From positions 24,653,034 through 24,717,033 of the forward strand of contig CM068587.1 in NCBI GenBank assembly GCA_035048485.1: a stretch of DNA of 64,000 nt. Direction: 5' to 3'. Shown here in pieces: positions 23,555-35,539 of this stretch. Below the pieces are notes generated by a model. It saw only the letters and a program-made list of their open reading frames with translations. It was not told the origin of the DNA and did no database searches. Origin of the DNA: Pteria penguin. Lineage: Eukaryota > Mollusca > Bivalvia > Pterioida > Pteriidae. The number at the start of each line of letters is the position of its first letter. The first letter of the stretch is position 1. The translations under genes were made by a program, and so were the position numbers.

Positions 23555-26500
23555 AGGCCACAGTTATCATAAAGGGATCTATTATCGATTGACCTCAACT
23601 TCTTAGTTCACCTGAGCTGAAGACTCAAGTGAGCCATTGTCATAACACTTCATCCATTGCCTGTCCATTGTCTGTTGTGTTAACTTTCCACGTTTTCAAC
23701 TTTTTCCTAAACCACTAGACAGATTGTGTTAAAATTTGTAATATTTCTAGTTGTTTTTAAGGCGTCGAGCATTTGCTCAACAGTCTTCTAGCGATCGTAA
23801 AAATTTTACCTCTACACCGCCTTTTTAATCCACGTAACAAAGTAGTACCTTCTTTAAAGTACTAAACGTAGTAAAAGTTCTTGCAAAACCGGCTTTGTTA
23901 TCCTTGTTATTGAAATTTCATTGCACAGAAATAGGTTTAAGCATAGGTCTGCTAAACTTAAATTATCAATATATTGCCCTAAAACACGTATTATTCTGTC
24001 GCTTATTGTGTGTGTTTAAATATTCATTCGCCGTGATGACACAAGCTGATTATGAATTACAATCGCACTTCATGGGAATTTTTCCAAATATGGGGAAGAC
24101 CATGTGACATATTGCCTTATTTGGAGAAATCGTAGTAGAACGCTTGTAACACACGCGATCAAGGCCTAATTTTACATTAAGCGCCAATATGGAAACCGAT
24201 CGCGCAATCTTCGAAATATATATAATAATATAAATAATATAATAATAATATCTGTAGATATAAATTTCAGTCAAAAAAAGAACAAATAAAATATTTCATA
24301 GAATCCTAAATATAGACTGGCAATGCGTATCACGAAGATATCTAAACAGGTGACCACTAATTCATAACGAGGCTGACCTAGGTTCAAGTGACGCGTTATC
24401 GGTTATTTTTTATCTCACTGGATTTCGCTTTGTTTCATTCAGAGATATTATATACAGTGTATATATGTCTTTGTTTTATTCATTTAACCTAGAATCAACA
24501 AATATCGACAAAATTAATTACATCCTCAAGGCTAAACATCACGAGCCTCTCATAAATTACATCAGGTACTGTATACCTATGCTGTGTGTGCTACTGCAGA
24601 CGAATTTTAAAAATAACTACACGCAGTGTGTACAGCTTCTTATCTGCCCAAGCCGGTGTGGCCTAGTGGATAAGGTGCTCGGCTCGTGATCGAGAGGTCG
24701 CGGGTTGGACTCCCGCCCGGGGCACACCGGTGTTCTGTCTTTCGGATGAGACAGTAAAAACCGAGGTCCCGTGTCACGGTAGGCGTGGCACGTAAAAGAT
24801 CCCTCACTGCTTCGGGTGGGTCCGTTGCAAAGGTCCAAATTTGTATGCAATGCATCAGGCAGATGCCGTCACCATATACGTGAAATATTCGTGGAGTGAC
24901 GTAAAACAATAATCAAACAAACAAAACAAAAATCTTATCTGCCCTTACCGTCGGTGCTATAAATAGCACTTGCTGGACAGGGAATATCCTTGACAAAATG
25001 GCGGTGGTCATTTGTCTCTTCGCGCAGTGATAGCAAGCAAGAGCAGGTAACTCCAGTCTATCATAAACAAGCAAAGCTTTTTAAAAAGTTTAAGTTGTAA
25101 TCGGAATAGCATTAAATGATCAAGATGTTGGTCACAAAGCCAAATAGCTTTATGTTAATGGCAATTACTTGCTTGTTTTTGCGCAGTTGTGAATTTTCCC
25201 GCTAAAATTTCTGAAGCCACGCCTCATTTTTTCCTTATTAGGGAAGTAGCATGTGTATATATCACATGGTCTTTCACATATCTGGAAAAGTTCCCACGAC
25301 GATATAAAAATTGGCAGCCGGGAAAGTTTTCAAATCGCCTACAAAATTTAATGCGGATGTAAAGGATGATAGCATGGATTAAAACAAAATTTTAGATTGA
25401 ACGCATGAAAAATAAATTACGTAGAACTTACATGTGAAGATTTTATTCCAAATCAACCGATAAAGTGCGATTGTGATGCACAATCGGCTTGCGTCATTAC
25501 GGCGATCGGCATGGCGTTGTAACCCTTACCCGTGCACATACAATAAACGACCGAATAAGTAGTGTTTTTGGACAATATATAGAAGCTGTTGGCCCTAGTG
25601 TAGGTGTTAGTAGCGTAGACAAAAACAGAAACCTAGACCATATCTTAAAACAAATTAAGCATAAGGCTTCCATATTTTACAGGCAATGGTAACAACTCGT
25701 CCATTTCTTTGTAAAAAAAAAATGGCAATGGTGTTCGATTGATTTCACATGTACATTCTTTGTGAAAAGATATTTGACATATTTCTGCAAGAATGATGTA
25801 AAGAACAATAAAATGTTATGATGATATATTATATGATATACTGCAGTATGGCTGTTGGTCCTTAAGCTTTTATTTTTACTCTATTAAAAAAATTATCGGA
25901 ATTCAACAAAAAAGATGAACACAACTGGTAATTTCTGCTACTTTTGACAGCTTTAAATCAAATTTAGCTCGACGCCTTTGTGGCTCTTCAAGCCTTTGAT
26001 TTATTTAAATCTGTCAACAGTTGATACCACCATAGACAAAAGTATGACCAAGAGAGTTCCCTCTTTTGAAAATCTTCTTCTTTAAAAGGGATGTGTGGGT
26101 TTAAAAACTAATGGTATCAGAGTGTCCTAGAAAGGATGGGGAAACATAGGCCCGTAGGAACCTTCCTTTGACAAAGTTCTTCAGAACAGCTGCATAGATC
26201 ATCAAACTGAATGAATCAGAGCGATCTAGAAGGGTGTCTTAAGAAGCATGACTGTTTTTGGTTCCATTCTGAAATCAAATCTTGGAATTTTTTTTATATC
26301 ATTTTTTTTATCATAGACTACTGGTATTTTCTGGTAATTTTTAAAATTTTCTCCCTGTAAGTTGCTAATAATATTTATTTTGTGTATTTTAATTGTATTA
26401 AATGTAATTTAAAAGATAATTCAAAACTAATTTCTAGGATTTTTTGCAATTCTCCAAGATTAAAAAGGGGAATGTGTTACATGTACTATGAATATGTAAT

Positions 26501-29500
26501 GATCAGGTTTGATGGACTTTTTTTTTTTTTTTAGAATTAATTGAGTTTTGATGAAACTTTGTAGGGATGAAGCACTCAAAGTTTTTTATGTTTTGAACTT
26601 GACCTTGACCTTGACCTTCTTACAAAATAATTGGCTATCTAAATTTGGTTGTGACTAGCGAGCTCTGTTGTCTTCTGTCAAATCTAGTTTTAGTACAGAT
26701 TCATGTATTGCAGTTTCTGTCTGAATTTTCAGATTTTGATTTCAGATTTGCATGTCCCAGATTTTTGCTCATTGTACATGTTGCTTCAAATCACAATTGT
26801 ACAGTACATGATATGCTGACAGTTTCTTAAATTCAGTCATAATTGAGTGCATGCTTCTGATTATGGACAGTAATACAGACAGGAAATTAGTCTTCTACTA
26901 AACTATTATTGTAATGAATAATTTTATTTTGTTGCAGAAATTCTAGCTCAAACTGAGACGTGTGATGCAGATTTATCATATATCATGGCAGTTTTAAATG
27001 ATGAACTTGTTGGGTTACCACCTGGAGGAGGACTTAGTTCTAAGTAAGACTCTTCTTGGTTTATTGGTGTACTTCATAGTTTTTTGGTTACCATCTGGAG
27101 GAGGACTTGGTTTTGAGTAAGACTCTTCTTGGTTTACCGGTGTACATAATAGTTGTTCAGTTCCAAAAGTACGAGGAGCAGGCTTGGTGTAGTGGTTAAG
27201 CACTTGGCTTACGGCGCCGACGATCCGGGATCGATCCCCGGGCTGCGCCACTATGTTTAAGAGGTTGGTAACCTCCTGCTTCCATGTCATGATATAACTG
27301 AAATATTGTTGAAAGCGACATAAAACACTAATCAACCAACCAAAAGTACAAGGTGCATATTGATCAAGAAAAGCATCTTGTCATCTTGAATCCTGTTGGT
27401 GATATTTTACAAATGTATTTTGTATTTCTGATATAATTTCGTTTCTGTTTACATTGTTATGTATGTATAGAATACAAAAAACTTATTACTCGCTTTTCAT
27501 GAATTAATGCTAATACATGTATATCAAATATAATCCAGCAAAGGTCTAATTCTTCATTATCTTTCTGTATTTACAGAAAAAGTACCATAGATAGTATATT
27601 AAACAAATTGAGGCCACAGAAACAAGATGAGGTATGATTATTATATGTCTTGTTCATATTTACTGGCTTAAAATTGATCTTAAAACATAGTAAATATTGA
27701 AATAATTATTGCCACAGTGTATGACATTGACTTTCGACAAGATTGATCCAGTCAAACCAACTTCAAAAAGTAGAATAAGGGTGATCCAAATCAAGAATGT
27801 TTGAGAATGTGAGATATCTTTGATTTTGGTTTAATGCTAAATATCTCTGTTTACCTATATGGTAACTAAGTGTCATGATGGTGTTAAGTGCTAGAGAACA
27901 CAGAGGGCAAGTTCAACTACTCAACCATAGTTTAAAATGAAATGAGTATGCACATGTTTTTCAGCCCATAGTTAAATAAGAAATCTAATAAATTTCATAA
28001 GCAGTTGATTGTAGATTAAAATCTCACACAGTATTTTCAAAATAATAAATGTTTGCTTGAAATGTAGTTCTCCCAAGAAAAACTACAGTCAACAGTTGAA
28101 TTTGCCTAGAGACTTAGTAATTGAAAATATTTATAAATTTTTCAGTTCTCAATTTGATCATGTATTTAGAAAATTAAAATGACCAGATTGACTTGTTCAG
28201 ACTCCTTTTCATTTGACGTCAATTTCCAACGAGACAAAAGCTGTCAAGACATGCCATAATGATGAAAAACTGATTACATTTTACAGTACAGTGATTTCCC
28301 TTTGAAATTCTGACATCTACATTGGTAGGCATGAGTGTATTTAATGGTGAATGATGGGAGGAAGTTTTTTAATTTTGCTTGGTTAGGGTTAGCATTAGCT
28401 ACCTAACTCTGTCCCTAACTAATGGTGAATGATCAGTTGGAATAAGTTTGTCTAATGTAGTTTGATTTTGATTTTACATTATTTTGAGCTCATCTGAGCC
28501 AAAGTCTCAAGTGAGCTATTGTCACAGCATGCCATCCGCCATCCATCTGGTCATACTGACCACCTTCCATTGTCATCCGTTAACAAATCAAATCAAATTT
28601 TAAACATCTTGGCTGTATTTTCCTTTTTGAATATTTTCAGGTAATTTCTTTGATTTTGTCATGTTGGAAGGTTGTTGATAATACTTGAACTCTTTGTATT
28701 TTAACAGATTTTATTGAAGTAAATGTAATTGGAAAGACATATAATACAAAAATAATTTTCAGAAGTTCTTGCAGTTTTTTGAAAATTAAAAAGGGGAGGA
28801 GGTGTTGATATTCTATTTTGTAATAGTAAACTTTGATATACTTATTCAGAACTGATGGAAAGGTTTTGATAAAACGTGGTATTGATGAAGCACCCAAGAT
28901 CCCATGCAAGTATTATTGTTTTTCACCCAGTGTGTCAAGGGGTGGATCTAAAGGTACTCAGTGTCACGATTTATGGTATGGCAAAGTAGGTTCAGAAAAT
29001 GCCATCTTTTGTAGAGAGAAATTGGAGATAGATCACTTTGAATGAAAACACTAGATGTATGGTATTCTTTTAGATTGATGTGATATTGATTTTGGTTTAA
29101 TTGTGAAATAAACTTTCTGAAAAAGAGTACTCCCATTAGGGAACATTTTGATACTTTCCAAGTTTTTCATGTGCTTAAGACGCTCAGGGTAACGATAGAG
29201 GCCAGCTTCAGCCTCTTGTAATTTTAATATCCAGGCATAAGGTGTTTTTAGTTAACATCTTGCTGAGACTTTGTATGTAGGGCATTTACATGAAGTAATT
29301 ATTTTTATTAACAAAACACTCACTTTTATTCTATAAAACATTAATAAATGATAGATGTTGACTTGTGGAAGAATGCAGTATACTCATTTAAAGGTTTTTG
29401 GCATGAATCTCTACATCTTTCAATGGAATTAATAAGTTAAGAGTGCCAGGAGTTGCTGTTCAAAAGAGTTGTACATGTACCTTGTTACCTGTTAATAAAG

Positions 29501-31489
29501 GGAATTAGCAAACTGCCAAACATGTATAGATGTTTTTAATGATTGAAGTCTCAGAAGGCTAAGCATTCAATTGAAAAAAATATGACATAACAGACAGTGC
29601 AAGACTTCTGCTTTATCGTTGGTTCTTTTGGTCCAATTCAGTTGACCTCATGTTATACTGCGAGTAATAGATCATTGAAAATTGACATGAAAGTAATTAA
29701 TACATATTCTTTTATTTATCAGAGACAGCATTTACAAATTTGCTAACCATATTTTCCTTTCTTTCTAACATGCAGTAATGGACTGGGTTTGTAAGATTTG
29801 TTTTCATTGAAGTGTTAATCATAACCACAATATTTATGCCATCTCACTTTTTATTTTGCAAGCTTAATTTTCTGTTTAAAAAGTTGATATAAATTTAACA
29901 AATCACTTGTCATATTATCTTTATTCTGGCACATTAATAAGCGCATTATTGTGTATCAAATAATATATATACATGTATATAAAATATATAACAATATCTT
30001 GGTACAGAAAGTATATAAATAAAATATGAAAAATCTGAAAAGTCACTTTTTCAATATATTTCCGTAAGGGCTTTCGCTTTATACAAGCTCTTCAGACATA
30101 GGTATATGTTTAGTTTAGAAGGTGACTTATTTTCTGTTGGATACAAAATTGATCACATTTGGAAGAAATTTATTCAGAGTGAAATTCTTTAGGTTACTTG
30201 AAATCAGAAATTTTATTTTTATAATGTCATGGTATTCTATAATAGTTATGTGTAACAGTGAGTTTACAGTTTGAAGATAGACTTTATTATGATTTGTTAC
30301 TCAGACAGAGGCTTTATGTTATGTATCGTAATACAGCGAATAAAATCTTTATCTCAATTTTCTCTCACTCCACTGCTTCCTTTAACAGTATGCATGTGTC
30401 ATGTACCAATTCCACGATTGAAATCAAATTCAGACCATCACCTATAGTTATTTATTAATGACCTTTTAGTAATTGACCTTTCCATTTGCACTTAAAAGAT
30501 TGTTAAATCGGTTGATGTCACAATACTTGATACCCAAGTTATCCCTCAGACAAACATTATAATGTATTTTGATGTCACAAAATTGACAATTATTCCCCCA
30601 AACCCATGGGTCACTGAAGTTCATTCAGAGAAGAGATGACCCAGATAAGTGACTTTGCATGAGTTACACTTATTGGGATTTATCTTTTAAGTAAAATTTT
30701 ATTTTTTGAAATTTAGTTGACGATTTATTGTCATAGAAAATAATTAGAAATATTTCTTCTTTTGTATGCTTCTCCAGTGAATTCAATTGCCAATATTTAT
30801 ATATATGACTGAAAATTAGCATTATTGATTACAACAAAATCAAAGTTATACCTTGTAATACATTCAGAATGTTTTGCACCTCTTCTCATCAAAGAAATAC
30901 ACGTTTATGTAAAGTTTAAGTGAACACGTATAGCTGATGACCTTCATTTGAATTTAAGTATGCTTACAACTTCAGAGCTAACTTCACATATATCCTGTAT
31001 AAGCTTATTCCAGGTTGTCAGTCAAGAGTTTGAACCCTCAATGTGTCAATTTAACAAGCATTTAAGTGGGAACCAAATCTAGCATATTATATTTATACAG
31101 TATTATAGATGTGATTTGTTTTATCAGTATAATTGACAATATATGCCAGCATAATATACCCAATTCCTTTATGAAATTTAACTGACAGATATTTCAAAAT
31201 GTAGAGTTATGTTTTTCTTAAAGATATGATAGTACAACATACTGAGTAGTTCCTCTATACAGCATTAGTGTAACACGTGTCAGTATGATTTTTTTAATAC
31301 ATGTGTGCATCATTTTAAAAATCTCCATAATTTCTTGAATGTGGGTCAAAACTAGCCTGTTTTCAAAATTTCTTTATCATCTTCATTAATGTGCCTTTTA
31401 AAAATGTGTCTAGGATTATAAAAAGTAAGAAGATATACAAGTTTTTCTTTAACAAGAATTGTGTATATTTTCAGGATGACGACAAATAG
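18753..31489 (+). CDS. PPM1A: Metal-dependent Ser/Thr phosphatase PP2C-alpha/beta type (PPM1A/PPM1B), complete gene, 5 coding exons
   Basis: Coding exons are 18753-19604, 21221-21338, 26938-27043, 27577-27631 and 31475-31489. They join in frame to 381 aa, against 382 for human PPM1A. The enzyme removes phosphate from Ser/Thr with two Mn/Mg ions and in animals damps stress-kinase, TGF-beta and NF-kB signalling. The N-terminus MGAFLDKP carries Gly2 for myristoylation. R33, E37, D38, D60, G61 and H62 keep human numbering; NCGDSR (D153), ACDGIWD (D245) and SRDNMS (D288) supply the remaining metal ligands. The C-terminal helical tail (roughly 320-381) keeps [10 protein letters not shown] and ends in acidic DDDK. 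A small insertion near residues 86-98 shifts later numbering. PPM1A and PPM1B cannot be separated here; it may be co-orthologous to both. The 5' UTR exon and promoter are not proven. Confidence 0.95.
19605..21220. other. PPM1A: PPM1 intron 1
   Basis: AT-rich. A small inverted repeat around 20420-20457 (TACCGTATATACTCGCATAT with a complementary end) resembles a MITE tip. Nothing else recognised. Confidence 0.45.
21221..21338 (+). CDS. PPM1A: PPM1 exon 2 (GSRDNMS metal-binding motif)
   Basis: The acceptor is TTTTTCAG ending at 21220 and the donor is AAAG|GTATAA at 21339. It encodes [13 protein letters not shown] then [20 protein letters not shown], the last core strand with the final metal-binding Asp and the start of the C-terminal helical domain. 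Length is 118 nt; it ends in phase 1. Confidence 0.95.
21605..21855 (-). mobile_element. tRNA-derived SINE family 1, copy in PPM1 intron 2
   Basis: The 3' tail is at the left and the tRNA-like head at the right (GGCCTAAAGG with GGTTCGATTCC in reverse). TCCTAAAGAGA is duplicated at 21594-21604 and 21856-21866. Confidence 0.82.
22440..23450. repeat. Tandem repeat, about 140-154 bp units with AAGGTCAAGGTCA motifs
   Basis: CAAGGTCAAGGTCAC or a close variant starts at about 22624, 22778, 22930, 23069 and 23213. Units share AATATTTCACACAATTGTTG and a TGTGTCATGACC motif. A G-run at about 22467 marks the left end. The whole block looks like one dispersed element carrying internal tandem units. Confidence 0.75.
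23514..23551. repeat. (AT)n microsatellite
   Basis: About 19 AT dinucleotides, in PPM1 intron 2. Confidence 0.9.
23760..25977. mobile_element. Possible 2.2-kb element with AAGGCGTCGAGC ends
   Basis: AAGGCGTCGAGC near 23760 is mirrored by GCTCGACGCCTT near 25977. Inside, 24050-24115 and 25250-25310 are inverted relatives of each other. A 67-codon frame (25489-25692) of unknown nature and a SINE (24650-24933) lie within. The termini are short and no target duplication was found, so the element call is weak. Confidence 0.4.
24650..24933 (+). mobile_element. tRNA-derived SINE family 1, full-length copy
   Basis: The head has an A box (GTGGCCTAGTGG) and a B box-like GGGTTGGACTC. A conserved middle reads GTTCTGTCTTTCGGATGAGA and the tail CACCATATACGTGAAATATT, then a CAAA-rich end. 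CTTATCTGCCC is duplicated at 24639-24649 and 24934-24944. Confidence 0.88.
25978..26937. other. PPM1A: Rest of PPM1 intron 2
   Basis: AT-rich. A short TGACCTTGACCTTGACC run lies near 26591. Nothing else recognised. Confidence 0.4.
26938..27043 (+). CDS. PPM1A: PPM1 exon 3
   Basis: The acceptor is TTGTTGCAG ending at 26937 and the donor is CTAA|GTAAGA at 27044. It encodes the helical tail, including [17 protein letters not shown], which matches the conserved SLPPGGEL region of PPM1A/B. The donor region is duplicated in tandem just downstream (27085-27155). Confidence 0.93.
27012..27155 (+). repeat. PPM1A: Tandem duplication across the PPM1 exon 3 donor
   Basis: 27012-27080 (end of exon 3, its donor and intron start) is repeated at 27085-27155 with about 85-90% identity. 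The second copy keeps an intact GTAAGA donor (near 27117). Using it would read straight into a TAA at the first junction. Confidence 0.8.
27177..27339 (+). mobile_element. tRNA-derived SINE family 2
   Basis: The head TTGGTGTAGTGGTTAAGC and GGGATCGATCC look like A and B boxes. The tail reads GAAATATTGTTGAAAGCGAC, then ATAAAACACTAATCAACC. CCAAAAGTACRAGG flanks it at 27163-27176 and 27340-27353. It is distinct from family 1. Confidence 0.82.
27577..27631 (+). CDS. PPM1A: PPM1 exon 4
   Basis: The acceptor is TATTTACAG and the donor is GAG|GTATGA. The 55-nt exon encodes [19 protein letters not shown], aligning with [20 protein letters not shown] of vertebrate PPM1A. It closes in phase 0. Confidence 0.92.
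27632..31474. other. PPM1A: PPM1 intron 4
   Basis: 3.8 kb of AT-rich sequence. A TCATCTGAGCCAAAGTCTCA segment near 28493 matches one near 23602 and looks like a dispersed-repeat end. No exon was seen. Confidence 0.4.
31475..31489 (+). CDS. PPM1A: PPM1 exon 5, last four codons and stop
   Basis: After an acceptor ATTTTCAG ending at 31474, the frame reads GAT GAC GAC AAA TAG, giving a C-terminus of DDDK. The exon then presumably carries the 3' UTR. The phase fits exon 4, but so short a coding segment rests on the splice site and frame alone. Confidence 0.78.
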   Translation, partial: DDDK

Positions 31490-34400
31490 TTGAAGTGTTG
31501 GTTGTCATTTAAACAGAAGCAATCATTCAGCTATTCACAAATCTCGCAGCATCTCCAGTTGATTGTCAGGATACCAGATTATACCGAAAAACTTACTGCT
31601 TACTCTATTATTACAAAGAGTTTCCAAGGAAACCAATAAATTAAAGAAATTAACAATCACAATAACAATAATATAGTTGAAGTCGTAATTATCTATGATC
31701 TACAGTAATTCTCCATAATGTAGTAATTGCCTGCAATCTGTGATCCACAATAATTATATATGATCCACAATAGTAATATATGATCCACAATATTTATCTA
31801 TAATCCTGGTAATTACCCATGAAAGAAGACTTGTTAGTTTTAGTAATTACTTTCATATTAGATTTTGTAAGTGCTCAAGAATCTTAAGCAAGGAATGGGT
31901 AAAGTGGTGTGAAATAATCAGAATTAAATCAGAGAAGTAGGTAGATGCAGGCCAAGTAATTTCCAAGGTAGATATTCTCAGTACTTCATACCATGATATA
32001 GATCATTTCCGACTGTGGTACCCTGCATCTGACTTTACCAATGTATATTAGAGTAAGCAATTTTTATTATTATCCTCAATTTGTTTTGTATCCTTAATTT
32101 TGAAGTATTTCATTTTGTAAGCTTTTGTTTTGTATCAGGACTTGAAATTAACATTGATTTAGAGCATTTATTTTCACGCCTTGTACTGTGAAACTGTAGA
32201 AGATAATGATTATTTTGGAATGCATATGTATATGCTCAACTAATTAAGTTATATATTCCCTCATTAATAGCTGCCAGATTAGGATGTAGTGTCACACCAA
32301 CATGTACAATGAAACTTAGTGTAAAAATTCCAATATACCACTATTTTTTTAATTATTTTTTTCTGTTAGAACTTCTGAAATTAGCAATTTGGATTCCATG
32401 AGCATTAAAAATAACCTAAATCAATCAACTTCATGTAATCGAAATCTTTTCCACAATGTTAATGGGGTTCACTGTCATTTGCTGCAGTTCTATTGTAAAG
32501 GCAGGAAATAAAACATTTTCCCACAAAAATGACGTCAAGAACAATACAAACTTGCTATGTCAGATGTCATAACGAATCACTTTAATAACCTTTAAATTCC
32601 TCATTATAAAGGTTTCAGTGGTGTAGCCTATTTATACTTAGTTTCAAGTCCTGACATTTTTCTCTTCAGTTTGTTTTTATAATACACATAGGTGTCTGTC
32701 ATTGAAGAATAGTGCAATTAAGAGTAAGTGCATTCCTATGTTTTATTCTTGAAGTCTTCATACATAAGTCTCTTATTGTGCATAGAATTCTGTGCCTTTT
32801 ATTTTTGATTTTGCTTAGTTTTTCAATTTATGACAAATATTGAATGTTACATGAACATAGTCTATGGTTTATATAATGACCTTCTCACAAATGTTCAACT
32901 TCCATGGATGACAGCTTACACAGAAGATCTTGAGTGTAATGTCCTCTGTATTTGTTGCTGTGCATTATATTGAAATAGTGACTTGATAAAATCATTGTTG
33001 ATTCTTCATTTTGATGTTTATGTATAATATCTTCTAGGAGTCATATCTATAGTTCAGTGTCTGTATATTTATGAGAGAAAACTGTTTGTGGGTTTTTCTG
33101 TATGGGTATAGTGCTACTGTACAACGAAACAATAGAAATCGCTGATACATACTTTTCAGGAAGTAAATAATCACTTCATTTGCTAATATCTTATAGAAAA
33201 AATTTTGGACCTAGAATGTACCGTTTTGAAATTTCCTGTTTGTATGAAAAGTCCCTGCTCTAGTGCTCATTAACTAATTTTATCCGGAAGTGATTATGTC
33301 ATCATTTCATGTTCTAAAATATCTGGCAGTGTACACATACATTATTTTTCATTCTCAGTTACACATGAACTAAATTGTCTTTACATCCCTTGAAAGATGT
33401 GAACAATACTGTTAACAATTTATACACCATCTATTTCTTCATCTTGTTTGTTTCCTATCTCATGAATACTTCCTGTTTGATAAGTAACTTACACTGTGAA
33501 ATCATACTTACATAATGATAAACATCTATCAAGTCGTCAGTAGACTGTGCATTCGTTCAGTGTACTGGTAATTGTTATAAGATCTCATGATATGTAGCGA
33601 CATGTGTTCCTTCTGAAGTTTACAGGAAAAAGTCTTTGTTGTTTCTTCATTGAATATTAGCAATGTATATTAGAGGTATGTGTGAGTACATTATATTGAC
33701 ATGAATTAATTTTATGTAACTTTTTTTTTTTTTTTTAGTGTCCTAATAAGATTTTCATCAATTGATAGGTACAGATTACAGGTGTAAATATTGCTCTAGA
33801 TAATTTACTTGTAAAATACACTAATATTATACACCAGTGAAAACATGGAGTTTTGATTAAAAGGACAGAAGTATGAAAATGAATCATCAGTCACTTTATA
33901 CACTAGTAATAGGATTAAATTTTACTTTATCTATTGCTATGTTGCATGTGAATGTTCCATAGTAATTGTTTATTTTCATCCTGCCTAATGTACTTTTGAA
34001 AATTTTCCTCACATTCCATTCCCAGCTTCCAAACGGGACCTTGGCAGCTGGGATTGGTCCCATGGTATCTCCCTGTCTAAGGTATTTGTTCAAGATGTCT
34101 ACATCGAAAAAGCAAAGATTGAATTTTCTATCCCATGATGTGTGATACACAATTTAATAATATTTTCTTTTTATTTTTATTGTTTTTTTTTTATGATTTT
34201 TTGTACTGGAATTAAAAATTCATAAAAATCAGTTTATGCCCCTTTTAAGTCATATCTCCATAATTTAATTATTACTTACAGGGGGGAATATGATAAATCT
34301 AAAACAAAGAGCATTATTATGAAATGTCATTCATGTAATTGTTACTTTTTAAGTTGGGTTTTCCCTATTTTTTTTTTCAACGAAGAAATGATTTTCACCC

Positions 34401-34878
34401 CTCATAGTTAAAATGTAAATTATGGGTCATAGGGCAAGAAGGAGATAATTTTAGATTTTGTACATACAAGTCATGTAGGTAGTCCTCCCACTGTGGAGGG
34501 CTCATCATTAATGCTTCACTCACATATAGTGTATGGTATATTGACCTGATGAATATTTATGTTCCGATTTGCTATGTTGTAAAAGTGCTTTTATAATATA
34601 GAACCTTTCATTTCATACTACAAACAGATGACTATTTTGTAATTGCCTGTCCTTTCCTGTCTACTGTATATAGACTTAGTATTGATTTATACCAACACAA
34701 ATATGAGCTATCCTCAGTCAGTTACTTTGTGACCTGCTCTAGAGATGCCAATAAATATAATTGTTTTCAGTTTTTGTTCTTTATCAGTTTCTCACAGTCA
34801 ATTGTACATGATGTATTGATTTGTCAACTACATTTTCAGTACATATATTATCCTGTCTTGAGACATTATGGGGTAAAG
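31490..34878 (+). other. PPM1A: Probable PPM1 3' UTR and intergenic DNA
   Basis: Mostly single-copy AT-rich sequence free of the repeats found elsewhere, which would suit a long 3' UTR. Several AATAAA signals occur, for instance near 31635 and 32505; none can be chosen. Confidence 0.35.
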
Positions 34879-34887
34879 TCCTGCATG

Positions 34888-35160
34888 GTAAGCTGGTGTG
34901 GCCTAGTGGATACGGTGCTTGGCTCGTGATTAAGAGGTCCAGGGTTCAACTCCAGCCCTGGGTGCACCGGTGTTCTGTCTGTTGGATGAGACAGTAAAAA
35001 CCTTGGTCCCATGTCACAGTAGATGTAGCACAGAAAAAATCCCTTACTGCTTCAGGTGGGTCCATTGCAAAGATCTAAATTTGTATGCAATGCATCAGGC
35101 TGATGCCGTCACCATATACATGAAATAATCGTGAAGTGACATAAAACAATATTCAATTAA
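34888..35160 (+). mobile_element. tRNA-derived SINE family 1, copy
   Basis: The same head, middle and tail as 24650-24933, more diverged. TCCTGCATG is duplicated at 34879-34887 and 35161-35169. Confidence 0.85.
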
Positions 35161-35539
35161 TCCTGCATGACCAGGTGGTCTGCCACTACACATTATAATC
35201 ATTTTGCTAGTTCAAGCCTCTTGCACCATGGCCATGGGTGTGGACTGGGGAAGTAAAGTTGAAGCTTTGTCGAGGATCTGAACTTAGATGTCAGTAGCAG
35301 GTGAAAATTCAGGCTTCATACAAATAGTTGCATCGCCATGGTAGAAGTACATAATTCTTGTATGTGGTGTAAAACAACAAAGCCTAGGGGTTCTGTTGTT
35401 ATGTTGCAACCAGGTAGATACATACTGGACCAAAAACTGCAGGATCATTACATTTGATAGGCGGCATCTGTTTATGAAATAAGAAGCCAATGGGTCATAG
35501 CAATCCCCTTGGCTAAACTGATCTTAGAAAGAGAAACTA

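Noticed and set aside
24650..24720. A true tRNA gene
   Set aside because: The A and B boxes are present but it sits at the head of a SINE with target duplications, and the acceptor stem does not close convincingly.
25489..25692. 67-codon frame as a host exon
   Set aside because: No recognisable domain and no partner exons; kept only as a query inside a possible mobile element.
27180..27255. A true tRNA gene
   Set aside because: Same reason: it is the head of SINE family 2 with a SINE tail and 14-bp flanking duplications.
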